NCBI RefSeq assembly: GCF_000971985.1
Contig: NZ_LAQQ01000005.1
Span: 372,001 to 436,000, forward strand
Source of the DNA: Paenibacillus dauci
Lineage (GTDB): Bacteria > Bacillota > Bacilli > Paenibacillales > Paenibacillaceae
Length of the DNA stretch: 64,000 nucleotides
Direction of reading: 5' to 3'
Shown piece after piece: positions 37,576 to 46,142 of this stretch. Within the stretch, counting starts at the first letter, position 1; the number at the start of each line of letters is the position of its first letter. A program made the translations under genes and the position numbers. A model generated the notes under the pieces. It was given only the letters and a program-made list of their open reading frames with translations, did no database searches and was not told the origin of the DNA.

Positions 37576-38610
37576 TCAGGATTCCGCAGCTTGACGCTCC
37601 AGTGTCAGCAATTGTTCCTGTATTTGTTGCTTATCAAAGTATTCTCCAATAAATACGGCAACATCCGGGATGGGTTTTTGTGGTATGGTTTTCATAAAAT
37701 CCATCTGGCGATAGGCATATTGGAACAAGAAACGGCTTGAAGTATCACTGAACGTCAGGATCCCTTTGGCACGATATACTTCGGTTGGCAGCTGCGCGAT
37801 GATCTTTTCAAATTCTTCACTATTGATCGGATTCTGGAAATAATGCGTATAGACCATTACATGTTCATGGGAATGATGCATATGCCCCTTTTCCCCTTTT
37901 ATTGTGTCATGATCTGTTGAATCTGCCGATTCTGAAGAATTGCATACTGCGCAGTTTTGTACATCATGTTCAGTAACAGTGTCTGCACGCTGTTCACTGC
38001 TAAGCGAAGCGCCTTCCTGCCCGTAATACGAACGATCCACCTCACAGCGTACAGCGACATGAACAGGAGCATACACATTCCAGCCACGTACAATATGCTG
38101 TACCTGCTCCAGCTGCTCGGGACTAACCAGATCACTTTTGTTAAGAATAAGCAGGGATGCCGACCGAATCTGTTCCTGCATGAGTCGATACGTCTTGCCC
38201 TGTTGATCTTGGTATAGCTGCCATAGATGGGCAGTATCCACTACTGTAATCAGATTGCGCAGCTCTAATGGATTATAGAGAGCAATCTCGGTAACCGCAT
38301 CGAGAATCTCAATAGGGTTCGCAACACCGGAAGCTTCGATCACGATCATATCCGGCTGTTCATTCTGCATTAGATTATACAGTTCCAGTCCCAGATCCAC
38401 CCGGTTCGAACAGCAGATACATCCGCTCAGCAGTTCAGCCATTGCTATATCCTGGTCTAGCATCATACCATCCAGATTCACATCACCAATCTCATTCATG
38501 ATTACCGCTGGCGTCTTGCCTTCATCACGCCAGGTTTGCAGCATTTGCTGCAATAATGTCGTCTTACCGCTACCCAAAAATCCGGATAAAATATATACAG
38601 GTGTTGTCAT
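37576..38610 (-). CDS. CobW/YjiA-type GTPase, putative metal chaperone
   Basis: 344 residues of the COG0523 G3E GTPase family. Walker A is GFLGSGKTTLL, the metal-binding CxCC motif is GCICCSNRVDLG, Walker B-like is IVIEASGVANP, and the base-specificity motif is NKSD. An insertion of the His/Cys-rich type (NCAVCNSS, then HMHHSHEHV) precedes the C-terminal domain. Relatives such as ZagA deliver zinc to client proteins. GGAGG stands 6 bases before the ATG, with a TTG two codons upstream as the alternative. A dyad at 38629-38645 overlaps the expected promoter. Confidence 0.9.
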   Translation of the reverse strand: MTTPVYILSGFLGSGKTTLLQQMLQTWRDEGKTPAVIMNEIGDVNLDGMMLDQDIAMAELLSGCICCSNRVDLGLELYNLMQNEQPDMIVIEASGVANPIEILDAVTEIALYNPLELRNLITVVDTAHLWQLYQDQQGKTYRLMQEQIRSASLLILNKSDLVSPEQLEQVQHIVRGWNVYAPVHVAVRCEVDRSYYGQEGASLSSEQRADTVTEHDVQNCAVCNSSESADSTDHDTIKGEKGHMHHSHEHVMVYTHYFQNPINSEEFEKIIAQLPTEVYRAKGILTFSDTSSRFLFQYAYRQMDFMKTIPQKPIPDVAVFIGEYFDKQQIQEQLLTLERQAAES

Positions 38611-38628
38611 CGTCAACCTCCATTAATT

Positions 38629-38645
38629 GGATAATAAGCTTATCC
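38629..38645. promoter_or_regulatory. Inverted repeat GGATAA-N5-TTATCC upstream of the CobW gene
   Basis: A 17-bp dyad 18 bases before the start codon. Its position suits an operator of a metal-responsive repressor (Zur- or Fur-like), but it does not match the Bacillus Zur consensus well. Confidence 0.4.
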
Positions 38646-39029
38646 TTATACTCTGTTATATCCTTATCAAGGTAACTTATAGTCATCATGGGATACATTA
38701 TTCTTGTTCTGCTATATATCAGCTGCCCTAATTAATCATAAGATGCAGTCTTGAAATAAACAGCTGATAAATATTATAAAGCAAATAACCTGCAATTGAA
38801 TACATCTGCTTATTTGGTATCTAGAATGGGCTAGCTGAAAGATTGCTTCTCTTATGGATATTGGCAAAACCTATACAAATTCTCGACAATTGTACAACCA
38901 TGCGGTAAACAGGTTGGATATGATAAAATAAAAGAGCTGTTTGGCAGCCAGTTTTTCCGTACTTATCTATCCATATATCCATTTCATAGGAGAATGTTAT
39001 ATGATCCAAATAAAGGAGCTGATCCACTT
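38646..39029. other. Intergenic region between divergent CobW and moaB genes
   Basis: About 380 AT-rich bases; I see no gene. The only notable item is a 13-codon frame at 39001 (MIQIKELIHLCDL) with AGGAG before it, overlapping the moaB start in another frame. Confidence 0.4.
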
Positions 39030-39542
39030 ATGCGATCTGTAGATGAACACCGGGCAGAAGCCCCGGATACTGTTAAATGTATGGTAATTACCGTCTCCGA
39101 TACACGTACTCCCGAGACGGATACAGGCGGTCAGCTGCTTCAACATCTGCTGACAGAACACGGCTATCAGGTGGTGGATTACCGGATTGTCCAGGATGAT
39201 TATCAGGAGATTCGTGAGCTGCTGCATAATCATGCCGAACGTGAAGAGGTTGAAGCGATTCTACTGACAGGCGGTACTGGTATTGCTCCGCGCGATGTAA
39301 CCTATGAAGCAGTACAAAGCCTGCTAACCAAAGAGCTGCCGGGATTCGGCGAGATTTTCCGCTATTTGAGTTTTGCTGAGGATATCGGTTCCGCCGCTAT
39401 TCTAAGCCGAGCCATTGCCGGAACTATAGGACGTACTGCCGTCTTCTCCATGCCAGGTTCACGCGGTGCGGTCAAACTCGCTATGGAGCGAATCATTTTG
39501 CCGGAACTGGGTCATGTGATGCGGGAGATTTACAAAAAGTAA
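39030..39542 (+). CDS. moaB: Molybdenum cofactor biosynthesis protein MoaB
   Basis: 170 residues, the usual MoaB/Mog length. Shown are VKCMVITVSDTRTPETDTGG at the N-terminus, the pterin-binding core LLTGGTGIAPRDVTYEAV and PGSRGAVKLAMERIILPEL. MoaB/MogA adenylylates molybdopterin. AAAGGAG lies 11 bases before this ATG. No other moa or mod gene is in the window, so it stands apart from its pathway. Confidence 0.93.
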   Translation: MRSVDEHRAEAPDTVKCMVITVSDTRTPETDTGGQLLQHLLTEHGYQVVDYRIVQDDYQEIRELLHNHAEREEVEAILLTGGTGIAPRDVTYEAVQSLLTKELPGFGEIFRYLSFAEDIGSAAILSRAIAGTIGRTAVFSMPGSRGAVKLAMERIILPELGHVMREIYKK

Positions 39543-39600
39543 ATTGCACATTTCAAGCAATATAATCAGAATTATCAAGCAAATAAAGGATTGAATCACA

Positions 39601-39696
39601 AAAACAGATAGGAAAGCATGTATTCACTACCCGGTCATCGGAATGATTAGTGTTTATACCGATGATCGGGTAGCTGTACATCCACCTATCTGTTTT
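39601..39696. terminator. Long composite hairpin between convergent genes
   Basis: Outer arms AAAACAGATAGG (39601-39612) and CCTATCTGTTTT (39685-39696) and inner 15-bp arms (39627-39641 with 39659-39673, one G-U pair) are joined by ATGTA/TACAT. T-runs occur at both ends, so it can terminate both flanking genes. It is unusually long (96 bases). Confidence 0.65.
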
Positions 39697-39840
39697 GTTA
39701 TACATCAATAGCTTTGGTATTTTGATACGAATTGATCATTATGAACACCTGTACATTGTCCAAACAAAATGCACTAACGATATGGATATTCAGTGTAAAA
39801 TCATATTATTAAGTCCTGCTATCCTTGTATACAAATAGTA

Positions 39841-40851
39841 TTACGCTTCCGGTTGATCATGAATACGAATCAATTGTCTGCCTACTGCCTGACCTGCCAG
39901 TACGGTTGCGAGCGCCTGGGGAATCTCTTCCATATCGTATACAGTGACTCCCTGCTGCAGTGCCGTATCGGGCTTCCAGTCTCCTGCCAGATGATTCCAG
40001 ATACGCTGACGAATATCTACTGGACAAAATACCGAATCAATTCCGATTAATTGCACACCCCGCAGGATAAATGGAAATACACTACTCTCAAATTTCACGC
40101 CTGCCGTATTACCGGATACAGCAACAACCCCGCGATATTTAACTATCTTGAGCCGTTCACCAAGTGCAGCTCCGCCGGTAGGATCAATAATTCCTGCCCA
40201 GGCTGTTTTACCAAGCGCTCCTTTGACAGGCTGTTCGGTATCCTGTCTTGCTATTACCTGACTGGCTCCCAGCTTCTGCAGCCAATCGCTCTGCTCGGCC
40301 TTGCCACTGGAAGCATGCACTTCATAACCTAACCGGCTTAGAATGGATACAGCCATCGTCCCTACTCCACCGGTCGCACCGGTTACGAGGATAGGACCAT
40401 CTTGCGGCTGTACGCCTCCTTGCACGAGCGCATCCACAGACATGGCAGCGGTAAACCCTGCTGTACCGATCATCATCGCTTCTTCTGCACTTAGGCCTGC
40501 TGGAAGCTTAACCAGCCACTCTGCAGGGACTCTGGCATATTCACTGTAACCGCCATAGTGGCTTACACCCAGCTTATAGCCGGTACACAGCACTTGGTCT
40601 CCAGGTTGAAATGTGCTGTCCGAAGACTCCACGACTTCTCCCGACAGATCAATGCCCGGTACAAATGGATATTGATTCACGACTTTGCCATCTGCCCGAC
40701 TGGCAAGTCCATCTTTATAGTTAACATCGGAATAGGCTACTTTGACTGTAACGGTACCTTCTGGGAGCTGATCAGCAGTCAGCTGCTGAACCGAGCCTGT
40801 TACTTCTTCTCCTTGTTTCTCCAATACATATGCGCGAAATGTCTGTTCCAT
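39841..40851 (-). CDS. YhdH/YhfP family quinone oxidoreductase (AcuI-like)
   Basis: A zinc-free medium-chain dehydrogenase/reductase of 336 residues. FRAYVLEKQG, YSDVNYKDGLASR and PFVPGIDLSGEVVES begin the GroES-like domain. The NADPH-binding motif is VTGATGGVGTMAVSILSRLG, and the family stretch LRGVQLIGIDSVFCP is present. Relatives are acryloyl-CoA reductases (AcuI) or NADPH quinone reductases. The gene stands alone. Confidence 0.92.
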   Translation of the reverse strand: MEQTFRAYVLEKQGEEVTGSVQQLTADQLPEGTVTVKVAYSDVNYKDGLASRADGKVVNQYPFVPGIDLSGEVVESSDSTFQPGDQVLCTGYKLGVSHYGGYSEYARVPAEWLVKLPAGLSAEEAMMIGTAGFTAAMSVDALVQGGVQPQDGPILVTGATGGVGTMAVSILSRLGYEVHASSGKAEQSDWLQKLGASQVIARQDTEQPVKGALGKTAWAGIIDPTGGAALGERLKIVKYRGVVAVSGNTAGVKFESSVFPFILRGVQLIGIDSVFCPVDIRQRIWNHLAGDWKPDTALQQGVTVYDMEEIPQALATVLAGQAVGRQLIRIHDQPEA

Positions 40852-41467
40852 CCTGATCCATCCTCTCTGTTGTACTTACATCTACCAAGCAGTGTAGCTC
40901 ATGTTCTGCTCTGTGCCTATAATCTTTCTCATATACCAATATAGTTGCTTGATCCAGACGTCAATTATCTTGCTACAGAATCTACTGTTATTGCAATATA
41001 ATCTGTTAACATACCGAAATTCGGGATTCGCAGAAATGCTTATCGAGCAGCAAGTAGCTGATTATATGAGTATGATGCATACGTACGCTCTTTGAGTACT
41101 TTAACCAAAATAGGTCTCTCTAATACAAAATACAATTTGTTTCGCACAGTACTTCAATAGAGCTTCAATTGGGAAAATTTCTTTATACAGACATAGCTTT
41201 GCCATTGAATGCTGCTTTTTCTGCCCAGTCAGATCTTTTAATTAGAGGATGCAAGTGAACGATTATCATCATACTTCAAATAGAAAAACCTGCTCCTCTT
41301 TCGAGAAACAGGTTTTGTCAATAATCTGGATACGTGATTAAGGTAACAGCAAGAAATAGACAATGTACTACGGAGTGATGCATATGCCAGATCTTTTTTT
41401 ACACTATCATCCGTTTGCATACCGAGTTATCCAGTAATAGGCATGATACCTACTTGTCTGCTTCTGC
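40852..41467. other. Intergenic region downstream of pncB
   Basis: About 600 AT-rich bases. It holds the hairpin AAAACCTG/CAGGTTTT at 41285-41316, probably the terminator of the nudix-pncA-pncB operon some 150 bases after pncB. No convincing gene is seen; the short frame at 41238-41420 overlaps this hairpin and has no binding site. Confidence 0.55.
41285..41316 (-). terminator. Probable terminator of the pnc operon
   Basis: An 8-bp stem with a 16-base loop partly closed by CTC/GAG, followed on the minus strand by TTTTTCTATTT. Confidence 0.6.
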
Positions 41468-42922
41468 TCAGGCTTCTTCCGGTGGTAGATGCTCGGCAAT
41501 CAGTTTCTGTTTCATTTCCCAGGCTTTGGGACTGATATTTACACGATAGATCTCCGGATTCAGCTTGCGCAGATATTCCGGCCAGAACTGTTCCAGTTGG
41601 GAACGGTGATAGTCTCTGATTTCATCCAGAGATGGCAGCTCATAGACTTGCTTGCCCTCAACGAATACCGGTTCCAGCATCGGGATCGCTTGATAATCCG
41701 ATACATATTTACGAATATAAGGATGCAGTGGGTTAAATAGCTTGAGGCGTTTGCCTTCACGCGGCTCATCCTCATCCGGGAAGCAGATGTAATCGGCGAT
41801 AGCCTTGCCGCTGCCTGTACTGATAATCCGGTATACATCTTTGCTGCCTGGTGTTGTTACTTTCTCGGGATTGGCCGAGATTTTGATCACCGGCTGCATT
41901 TTACCGTCAATATCACACTCTACCAACTTGTATACGCCGCCAAGTGACGGCTGATCCGAAGCTGTAATCAGCTGTGTCCCTACACCCCAGGTATCAATTT
42001 GTGCGCCCTGTGCTTTGAGATCCAGAATTGTATTCTCATCCAGATCATTAGAAGCGACAATTTTGACATAGGAGAGTCCGGCATCATCCAGCATTTTACG
42101 CGCCTGGATCGACAGATAGGATAAGTCACCACTGTCGAGACGTATCGCACTCATTTTTTTGCCACGAGCTTCCAGCTCCTTGGCTGTTTTGATCGCATGA
42201 GGTACTCCACTGCCCAGTGTATCAAATGTATCCACCAGCAATGTTACGCCATCCGGCAGTGCAGCCGCATAACGGTCAAAAGCTTCCTGTTCATTGCCGA
42301 AACTTTGTACCCAGGAGTGCGCATGCGTTCCTTTGGCAGGAATACCAAATTTGGCACCAGCCAATACATTGGATGTACCATGGAAGCCGGCAATATATGC
42401 TGCTCTCGCGCCCCAGATTGCCGCGTCAGCCTCCTGCGCTCGCCGTGTACCGAATTCCAGCAGAATATCATCTCCGGCCACCTGCTTGATGCGGGAAGCT
42501 TTGGTTGCGATCAGCGTCTGATAGTTCATAAAGTTCAGCAACGCCGTCTCAACAAGCTGTGCTTCCAGAATAGTTCCTTCCACCCGAATCAAAGGCTCAT
42601 CTGCGAAAACAATGGCTCCTTCTTTCATTGCAGATATGCTGCCGTGAAAACGGAACTGACGCAGTTCATCCAGGAAACGGGTGTCATACTCTTCTTCCTG
42701 TTCTGCCAGAAACGCAATTTCATCTTCATGGAAAGTCAGATTATTGATATAGTTAACGATCCGCTCCAGACCGGCAAAAACGGCATATCCATTGCCAAAC
42801 GGAAGCTTGCGGAAATAGGCTTCAAATACTGCCTTTTTCGTATGAGTTCCGTTAATCCAGTGCGCATACATCATATTGATCTGATATTTATCCGTATGTA
42901 AAGCAAGTCCCAGCTGTTTCAT
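41468..42922 (-). CDS. pncB: Nicotinate phosphoribosyltransferase
   Basis: Converts nicotinate and PRPP to nicotinate mononucleotide in NAD salvage. The 484 residues show LALHTDKYQINMMYAHW, the phosphoribosyl site region LLEFGTRRAQEADAAIWGARA and the DTFDTLGSGVPHAI/VRLDSGDL-type AIRLDSGDLSYLS motifs, plus a C-terminal YKLVECDIDGKMQPVIKIS domain. The ATG four codons inside the longest frame is preferred because GAGGTG is 9 bases before it. It lies downstream of pncA, whose product supplies nicotinate. A 16-bp hairpin separates the two. Confidence 0.95.
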   Translation of the reverse strand: MKQLGLALHTDKYQINMMYAHWINGTHTKKAVFEAYFRKLPFGNGYAVFAGLERIVNYINNLTFHEDEIAFLAEQEEEYDTRFLDELRQFRFHGSISAMKEGAIVFADEPLIRVEGTILEAQLVETALLNFMNYQTLIATKASRIKQVAGDDILLEFGTRRAQEADAAIWGARAAYIAGFHGTSNVLAGAKFGIPAKGTHAHSWVQSFGNEQEAFDRYAAALPDGVTLLVDTFDTLGSGVPHAIKTAKELEARGKKMSAIRLDSGDLSYLSIQARKMLDDAGLSYVKIVASNDLDENTILDLKAQGAQIDTWGVGTQLITASDQPSLGGVYKLVECDIDGKMQPVIKISANPEKVTTPGSKDVYRIISTGSGKAIADYICFPDEDEPREGKRLKLFNPLHPYIRKYVSDYQAIPMLEPVFVEGKQVYELPSLDEIRDYHRSQLEQFWPEYLRKLNPEIYRVNISPKAWEMKQKLIAEHLPPEEA

Positions 42923-42956
42923 CAGTTCATTCACCTCATTTTTGTTATACCTGCCC

Positions 42957-42996
42957 TATTGCCCAATATGTGAATACTTGCACATATTGGGCAATA
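42957..42996 (-). other. Stem-loop between pncA and pncB
   Basis: A perfect 16-bp inverted repeat (42957-42972 with 42981-42996) with an 8-base loop and no T-run, placed 35 bases before the pncB start. It may be an RNA stability or processing element, or an operator dyad. Confidence 0.6.
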
Positions 42997-43006
42997 ACCG
43001 GCATGA

Positions 43007-43546
43007 TTAACTTTTAACCACATTTGCTCCAAGCGTACCTTTAAAATGTCCAAGTGCCCATTCATGACCGGCTGCATTGAAGCTTGCTACTGCATCTTCA
43101 TGCACAGTAATCTGAAAACCGCGGTTATAAGCATCCACTGCCGTATGCAGGACGCAAATATCCGTGCAGACACCAATCAGATGCAATTCGGTAATCTTTC
43201 GCTGACGCAGCTGCATTTCCAGATCCGTCCCTGCAAAAGCGCTGTACCGCGTTTTGTCCATCCAATAGATCTGCTGTTGATGCTGCTCATACACCTGCTT
43301 GAGGCGTCCGTACAAATCGCGTCCTGTTGTTCCCCGAATATTGTGCGGTGGGAACAGAGAAGATTCGGGATGGTATGAATCATTCTCGTCATGCAGATCT
43401 ACTGCCATGACTACCCATTCGCCCTCTCTCACGAACTGTTCCGTCAGCTCTACGATCTTTGGCTCTATATCAATACCCGGCTGTCCTACAGGCAGCTTGC
43501 CATCCACAAAATCATTTGTGTAATCAATTACAATCAAGGCTTTCAT
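43007..43546 (-). CDS. pncA: Nicotinamidase (isochorismatase family)
   Basis: Hydrolyses nicotinamide to nicotinate. The 179 residues carry the catalytic triad: D8 in VIDYTNDF, K98 in MDKTRYSAF and C131 in GVCTDICVLHTA. Metal-binding D50, H52 and H59 lie in the segment DLHDENDSYHP. It lies between the Nudix gene (52 bases upstream) and pncB, making a three-gene NAD-salvage unit. Confidence 0.95.
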   Translation of the reverse strand: MKALIVIDYTNDFVDGKLPVGQPGIDIEPKIVELTEQFVREGEWVVMAVDLHDENDSYHPESSLFPPHNIRGTTGRDLYGRLKQVYEQHQQQIYWMDKTRYSAFAGTDLEMQLRQRKITELHLIGVCTDICVLHTAVDAYNRGFQITVHEDAVASFNAAGHEWALGHFKGTLGANVVKS

Positions 43547-43598
43547 CAGATAGGCCTCCTTTGGGATTCAACCGGCTTATATACAGCACGGTGAGTGA

Positions 43599-44378
43599 TC
43601 AGGAATAAATGGACAAACGCGGCATCAGCCCCGTGAACCGGTACAGCTGAGCCGGACGCTGGGAATACTGGTTGGAGCTGAGCGGATTTCCCTGCTCATC
43701 ACGAACCTCTTCAATAATACCCTTACGGCTTCGTGTCGAAGTAATCTTGCGAATAAAGTTCGGTTCTTCAAAATCAGGCACGACTGCTTTGATTACCTGA
43801 TACAATTCGCTCAGCGTAAATTCTGGTGGCAGAAACTTCTTGGCTATTACTGTACTAAGCATCTGCTCCTGAATCCGGTGATAGGCATCCTGGATAATAT
43901 CGCGATGGTCAAAACCCAGTTCCAGCTGCTCCAATGCTTCTTCAATGGTAAACAATCCCACTTCTTCTGCATCGTCGGCAGCCTGCCGTTTTTCGAGAAT
44001 TTCTTCTTCCACTAATGCAAAAAAGGCATGAGAGATAATCCAGCCGCGTGGATCTCGTCCAGGCTTGCTATACACACCCAGATATTCCAGATGACGCGCA
44101 TCTGCATCAACACCGGTCTCTTCCTTGAGTTCGCGCTGGGCGGTCTCAAACAAGGATTCGGTATCTCTTGAGAATCCGCCAGGCAATGCCCATTTTCCGG
44201 CAAATGGCCAGGAACGGCGGCGGATTAGCATGACCTTAAGTTCCCGCAGTGGAAGCGTCTTGGTAAATGTTTTCCGTTCTTTTTTGGTCAGTGTAAACAT
44301 AACAATATCGGCAGGCGCTCCATCGGGCGTACGGTACTTTTTGACATCGTACATATGCTGCTTGCTGTTATCGGTCAT
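43599..44378 (-). CDS. Nudix protein with C-terminal winged-helix domain (NrtR-like)
   Basis: About 259 residues. The Nudix domain has an intact box, G-x5-E-x7-REL-x-EE-x-GV (GGFSRDTESLFETAQRELKE, ending ETGV), so hydrolysis is possible. The C-terminal part (PPEFTLSELYQVIKAVVPDFEEPNFIRKIT) matches the DNA-binding winged helix of NrtR-type regulators of NAD metabolism. The gene heads the operon with pncA and pncB. It may be an autoregulator sensing ADP-ribose, or only an ADP-ribose-type pyrophosphatase. The start is ATG after GGTGA; GTG/ATG codons just upstream are possible. Confidence 0.83.
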   Translation of the reverse strand: MTDNSKQHMYDVKKYRTPDGAPADIVMFTLTKKERKTFTKTLPLRELKVMLIRRRSWPFAGKWALPGGFSRDTESLFETAQRELKEETGVDADARHLEYLGVYSKPGRDPRGWIISHAFFALVEEEILEKRQAADDAEEVGLFTIEEALEQLELGFDHRDIIQDAYHRIQEQMLSTVIAKKFLPPEFTLSELYQVIKAVVPDFEEPNFIRKITSTRSRKGIIEEVRDEQGNPLSSNQYSQRPAQLYRFTGLMPRLSIYS

Positions 44379-44398
44379 TTTCATCACCACTGTTCATT

Positions 44399-44446
44399 TT
44401 ATCTTTTTGATAATATCATTATGACTCATTGTAGAAAGCAGGTCAA
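44399..44446 (-). promoter_or_regulatory. Promoter and operator-like dyad of the nudix-pncA-pncB operon
   Basis: Minus strand: -35 TTGACC (44441-44446), 17-base spacer, -10 CATAAT (44418-44423). The inverted repeat TTATC-N5-GATAA at 44399-44413 covers the transcript start, a natural place for a repressor such as the NrtR-like protein. Confidence 0.6.
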
Positions 44447-44466
44447 CGTTTATTTGCTGATCCATT

Positions 44467-44868
44467 TTACTTCTGACGAGTTGCAATAAAAGTAGCTGTA
44501 GAAATAGCACCAGTCACGCCATTGCCATCCTTCACTTCAGCCTGTAGCGTAACTGTGCGTCCGGCATGGTGAATAACGCGAGCTTCAGCCAGCAGTTCAC
44601 CTTCGGTCATGGCCTGTACAAAATGTGTATTCATATTGGTAGTTACACAAGGTTGTCCATCCTGCAGTGCCATTGACATCATTCCCATCGCCTGATCCAT
44701 CATGGACATCAGCACACCACCATGAACAATATGCATATGGTTCAGGTGACGTGACGTTGCTGTCAGTCCTATCGTAATATGATCCAATTCACTTTTGATC
44801 AATCGGCAGCCAAGCAGCCCCCAGTACATCTGTTCACTTGCTTTCAATACTTCATCCCACTGTGTCAT
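44467..44868 (-). CDS. PaaI-type thioesterase (hotdog fold)
   Basis: 133 residues. The hotdog-fold motif HGGVLMSMMDQAMGMMSM carries the family's catalytic region, preceded by LNHMHIVHGG, and the sheet is seen as TTNMNTHFVQAM and TVTLQAEVKD. Members hydrolyse acyl- or aryl-CoA thioesters in the cytosol. The substrate is unknown. GGAGG stands 8 bases before the ATG. Its stop lies about 20 bases upstream of the Nudix operon promoter. Confidence 0.9.
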   Translation of the reverse strand: MTQWDEVLKASEQMYWGLLGCRLIKSELDHITIGLTATSRHLNHMHIVHGGVLMSMMDQAMGMMSMALQDGQPCVTTNMNTHFVQAMTEGELLAEARVIHHAGRTVTLQAEVKDGNGVTGAISTATFIATRQK

Positions 44869-44987
44869 CGGGCGTTCCTCCTGTTAGTTCCATAGTGATT
44901 TTATCAACGCCCCATTATTGAAGCTGATATAAATGGATTTCACTGCTACATAGCAGTCTTGGTACATGTTTTACATAAAATAATATT

Positions 44988-46016
44988 CTACAATAGTAGC
45001 CCCATCTGAATGAGATCCACATATTGATCGTCTACCAGTAATGCATTTTTTTGAATTCCTTCCATACGAAAACCAAGAGAACGATATAGATGAATGCCAC
45101 GCTCGTTGGCAGATTGTACGGTTAGTTCAATACGGTGCAGCTCCCGATCCTGTGCCCATTGCAACATGGTCTGGAATAATCGTCTTCCAATTCCACGGTT
45201 GGCATATTCCTGTAGTACGCCTATTACAACGTAAGCGCTATGTCGATTGCGGGACACTTTGCCGCCCATCGCTTCCAGATAGCCAATAATCTGTCCATCC
45301 CGTTCTGCCAGAAAAATATTGGAATTAGCGCTTCGAAGAGCATAACGAATCATATCCCTCTGCTCTGCTTCATTCATCATTCGCTCGCCTGGTTCCAGCA
45401 GCATATAGGTAGTCTGTTGATCCAGCCGCTTCTTCATGCGCAGCAATGGACCAGCGTCGCGAATCTGGGCAATACGTATCGATACACTCGCATGAAAATG
45501 AGACATGACTACAGGTCTCCGCTGCTTCACAGCATCCGGCCACACACGCTCCATCATGATTCGATCACAGCTGCAGACCTTATTCCCCACATGCTGCTGA
45601 TCCAATCCGGCAAAATAATCCTGTTCCACGGCCACCATCCGGAATCCATGTTCTTGATAAAAAGCCAGCATATCTACACAGGAACTGCGAACACCTGCTG
45701 TCACTTTGCCGGCGTCCGCAGCTCTCAGGGCATCCAGTACTTCTATCAGCAGCTGACCGCCGATTTCTTGATGTGAATACTCCGGAGAGACCGCCATGTT
45801 CACAATCTCCCACTCTTCTGTACTTCGCTGGAGGATACCACATATACCTATTATCCGGTTCTCATACTCTGCCAGCCACCAACGGCAGTACTCGGCATAC
45901 CGTTCTACAGATCCATAAGCCCGATTACCTATCAAAAGAAGAGGAAGCGGCAATGGCTCGTCCGCTTGCCTGAGACGAATGGATAAAGCACCGCTAGAAT
46001 AATTGGAGGATTCCAT
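44988..46016 (-). CDS. Protein with two tandem GNAT acetyltransferase domains
   Basis: 342 residues with two GCN5-related domains. Domain 1 (about 8-160) shows VNMAVSPEYSHQEIGGQLL and SCVDMLAFYQEHGF. Domain 2 (about 180-342) shows VVIGVLQEYANRGIGRRLFQ and NERGIHLYRSLGFRMEGIQK, close to RimI/ribosomal-type GNATs. The second acetyl-CoA loop (RGIGRR) is canonical; the first (QEIGGQ) is less so. Substrates are unknown. The start is the internal ATG after AGAAGTGA; the 34-residue upstream extension looks non-coding. Confidence 0.82.
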   Translation of the reverse strand: MESSNYSSGALSIRLRQADEPLPLPLLLIGNRAYGSVERYAEYCRWWLAEYENRIIGICGILQRSTEEWEIVNMAVSPEYSHQEIGGQLLIEVLDALRAADAGKVTAGVRSSCVDMLAFYQEHGFRMVAVEQDYFAGLDQQHVGNKVCSCDRIMMERVWPDAVKQRRPVVMSHFHASVSIRIAQIRDAGPLLRMKKRLDQQTTYMLLEPGERMMNEAEQRDMIRYALRSANSNIFLAERDGQIIGYLEAMGGKVSRNRHSAYVVIGVLQEYANRGIGRRLFQTMLQWAQDRELHRIELTVQSANERGIHLYRSLGFRMEGIQKNALLVDDQYVDLIQMGLLL

Positions 46017-46102
46017 AATCAGGTCACTTCTTTCTGTGTAATGGATATACCTTTTATCAATACAATGGCGCAGAATGTCTAGTAGGGCTGAGCTGAACGA
46101 AT

Positions 46103-46132
46103 AAAAAAGACGCGGCATAAGCTCCGCGTCTC
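46103..46132 (-). terminator. Terminator of the miaB-ricA operon
   Basis: Minus strand AGACGCGG/CCGCGTCT stem followed by TTTTTT, 11 bases after the ricA stop. Confidence 0.85.
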
Positions 46133-46142
46133 AGGTAGTGTA

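Noticed and set aside
39001-39042. 13-codon frame overlapping the moaB start
   Set aside because: AGGAG precedes it, but such short frames arise by chance, and nothing like an attenuator hairpin follows.
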